DNA from: Phaeosaccion multiseriatum
Lineage: Eukaryota > Ochrophyta, other classes
DNA: 64,000 bases
Direction of reading: 5' to 3'
Assembly (NCBI GenBank): GCA_965112735.1
Contig: OZ218955.1
Coordinates: forward strand, 744,001 to 808,000
How positions within the stretch are numbered: the first letter of the stretch is position 1; each line of letters opens with the position of its first letter. The position numbers and the translations under genes are program-made. Below the pieces are notes generated by a model. The model worked only from the letters and a program-made list of their open reading frames with translations. It did no database searches and was not told where the DNA came from. Shown here piece after piece: positions 63,977-64,000 of this stretch.

Positions 63977-64000
63977 AGCCGAGGGCTTTCTTTGGGCGAG

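Overview
The window is eukaryotic nuclear DNA with spliced genes: GT-AG introns throughout, plus two apparent GC-AG introns. Two gene products begin with a hydrophobic signal segment followed by an aromatic-containing 'AFVP' or 'AWVV' junction. This is the layout of the bipartite presequences that carry proteins into a complex red-derived plastid, so the source is most likely a photosynthetic stramenopile (ochrophyte) or another alga with a secondary red plastid. The species cannot be fixed from the sequence. Introns are extremely rich in microsatellites, usually pyrimidine-rich on the transcribed sense strand.

Layout. 1-3612 (+): 3' part of an EF-hand mitochondrial carrier. 3613-7412: minisatellites and a His-rich protein (A, -) of an unrecognised family. 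7413-7651 (-): a possible tiny CxxC/CxxC protein. 7735-12734 (-): plastid-targeted 2OG-Fe(II) oxygenase, head to head with 13026-15021 (+), a plastid-targeted RsmD-type rRNA methyltransferase. 15909-16469 and 17920-18654 (-): two further members (B, C) of the family of A. 18980-19540: tandem repeats. 19831-22609 (-): EF-hand protein. 23147-33501 (-): a 25-exon kinesin, divergent from 33913-40371 (+), a large CAMK-type kinase. 40578-42542 (+): ankyrin protein. 43701-45961 (-): type II glutamine synthetase. 46479-55532 (-): a giant repeat protein with about ten SH3-like modules and a TOG/HEAT-like domain. 56904-58563 (-): conserved-looking unknown. 59195-61409 (+): TPR protein. 62436-63976 (+): ten-repeat ankyrin protein.

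Exon models were built by hand: each junction has a consensus splice signal and the exon lengths of every complete multi-exon model sum to a whole number of codons. Functional links are few. The carrier, the EF-hand protein and the CAMK-type kinase are all calcium-linked by family; the kinesin and the SH3/TOG protein are both plausible microtubule proteins; the two plastid proteins share a 291-bp bidirectional promoter region.

The most unusual signals are (i) a dispersed 10-bp core GTTGGTGATA, 16 exact copies found by eye in exons (several reading frames, both strands), introns and intergenic DNA; (ii) a second dispersed motif (CCACTGCCATCC) hugging splice sites; (iii) the A/B/C protein family; and (iv) SH3 repeats kept near-identical at the DNA level in exact 423-bp and 546-bp units.
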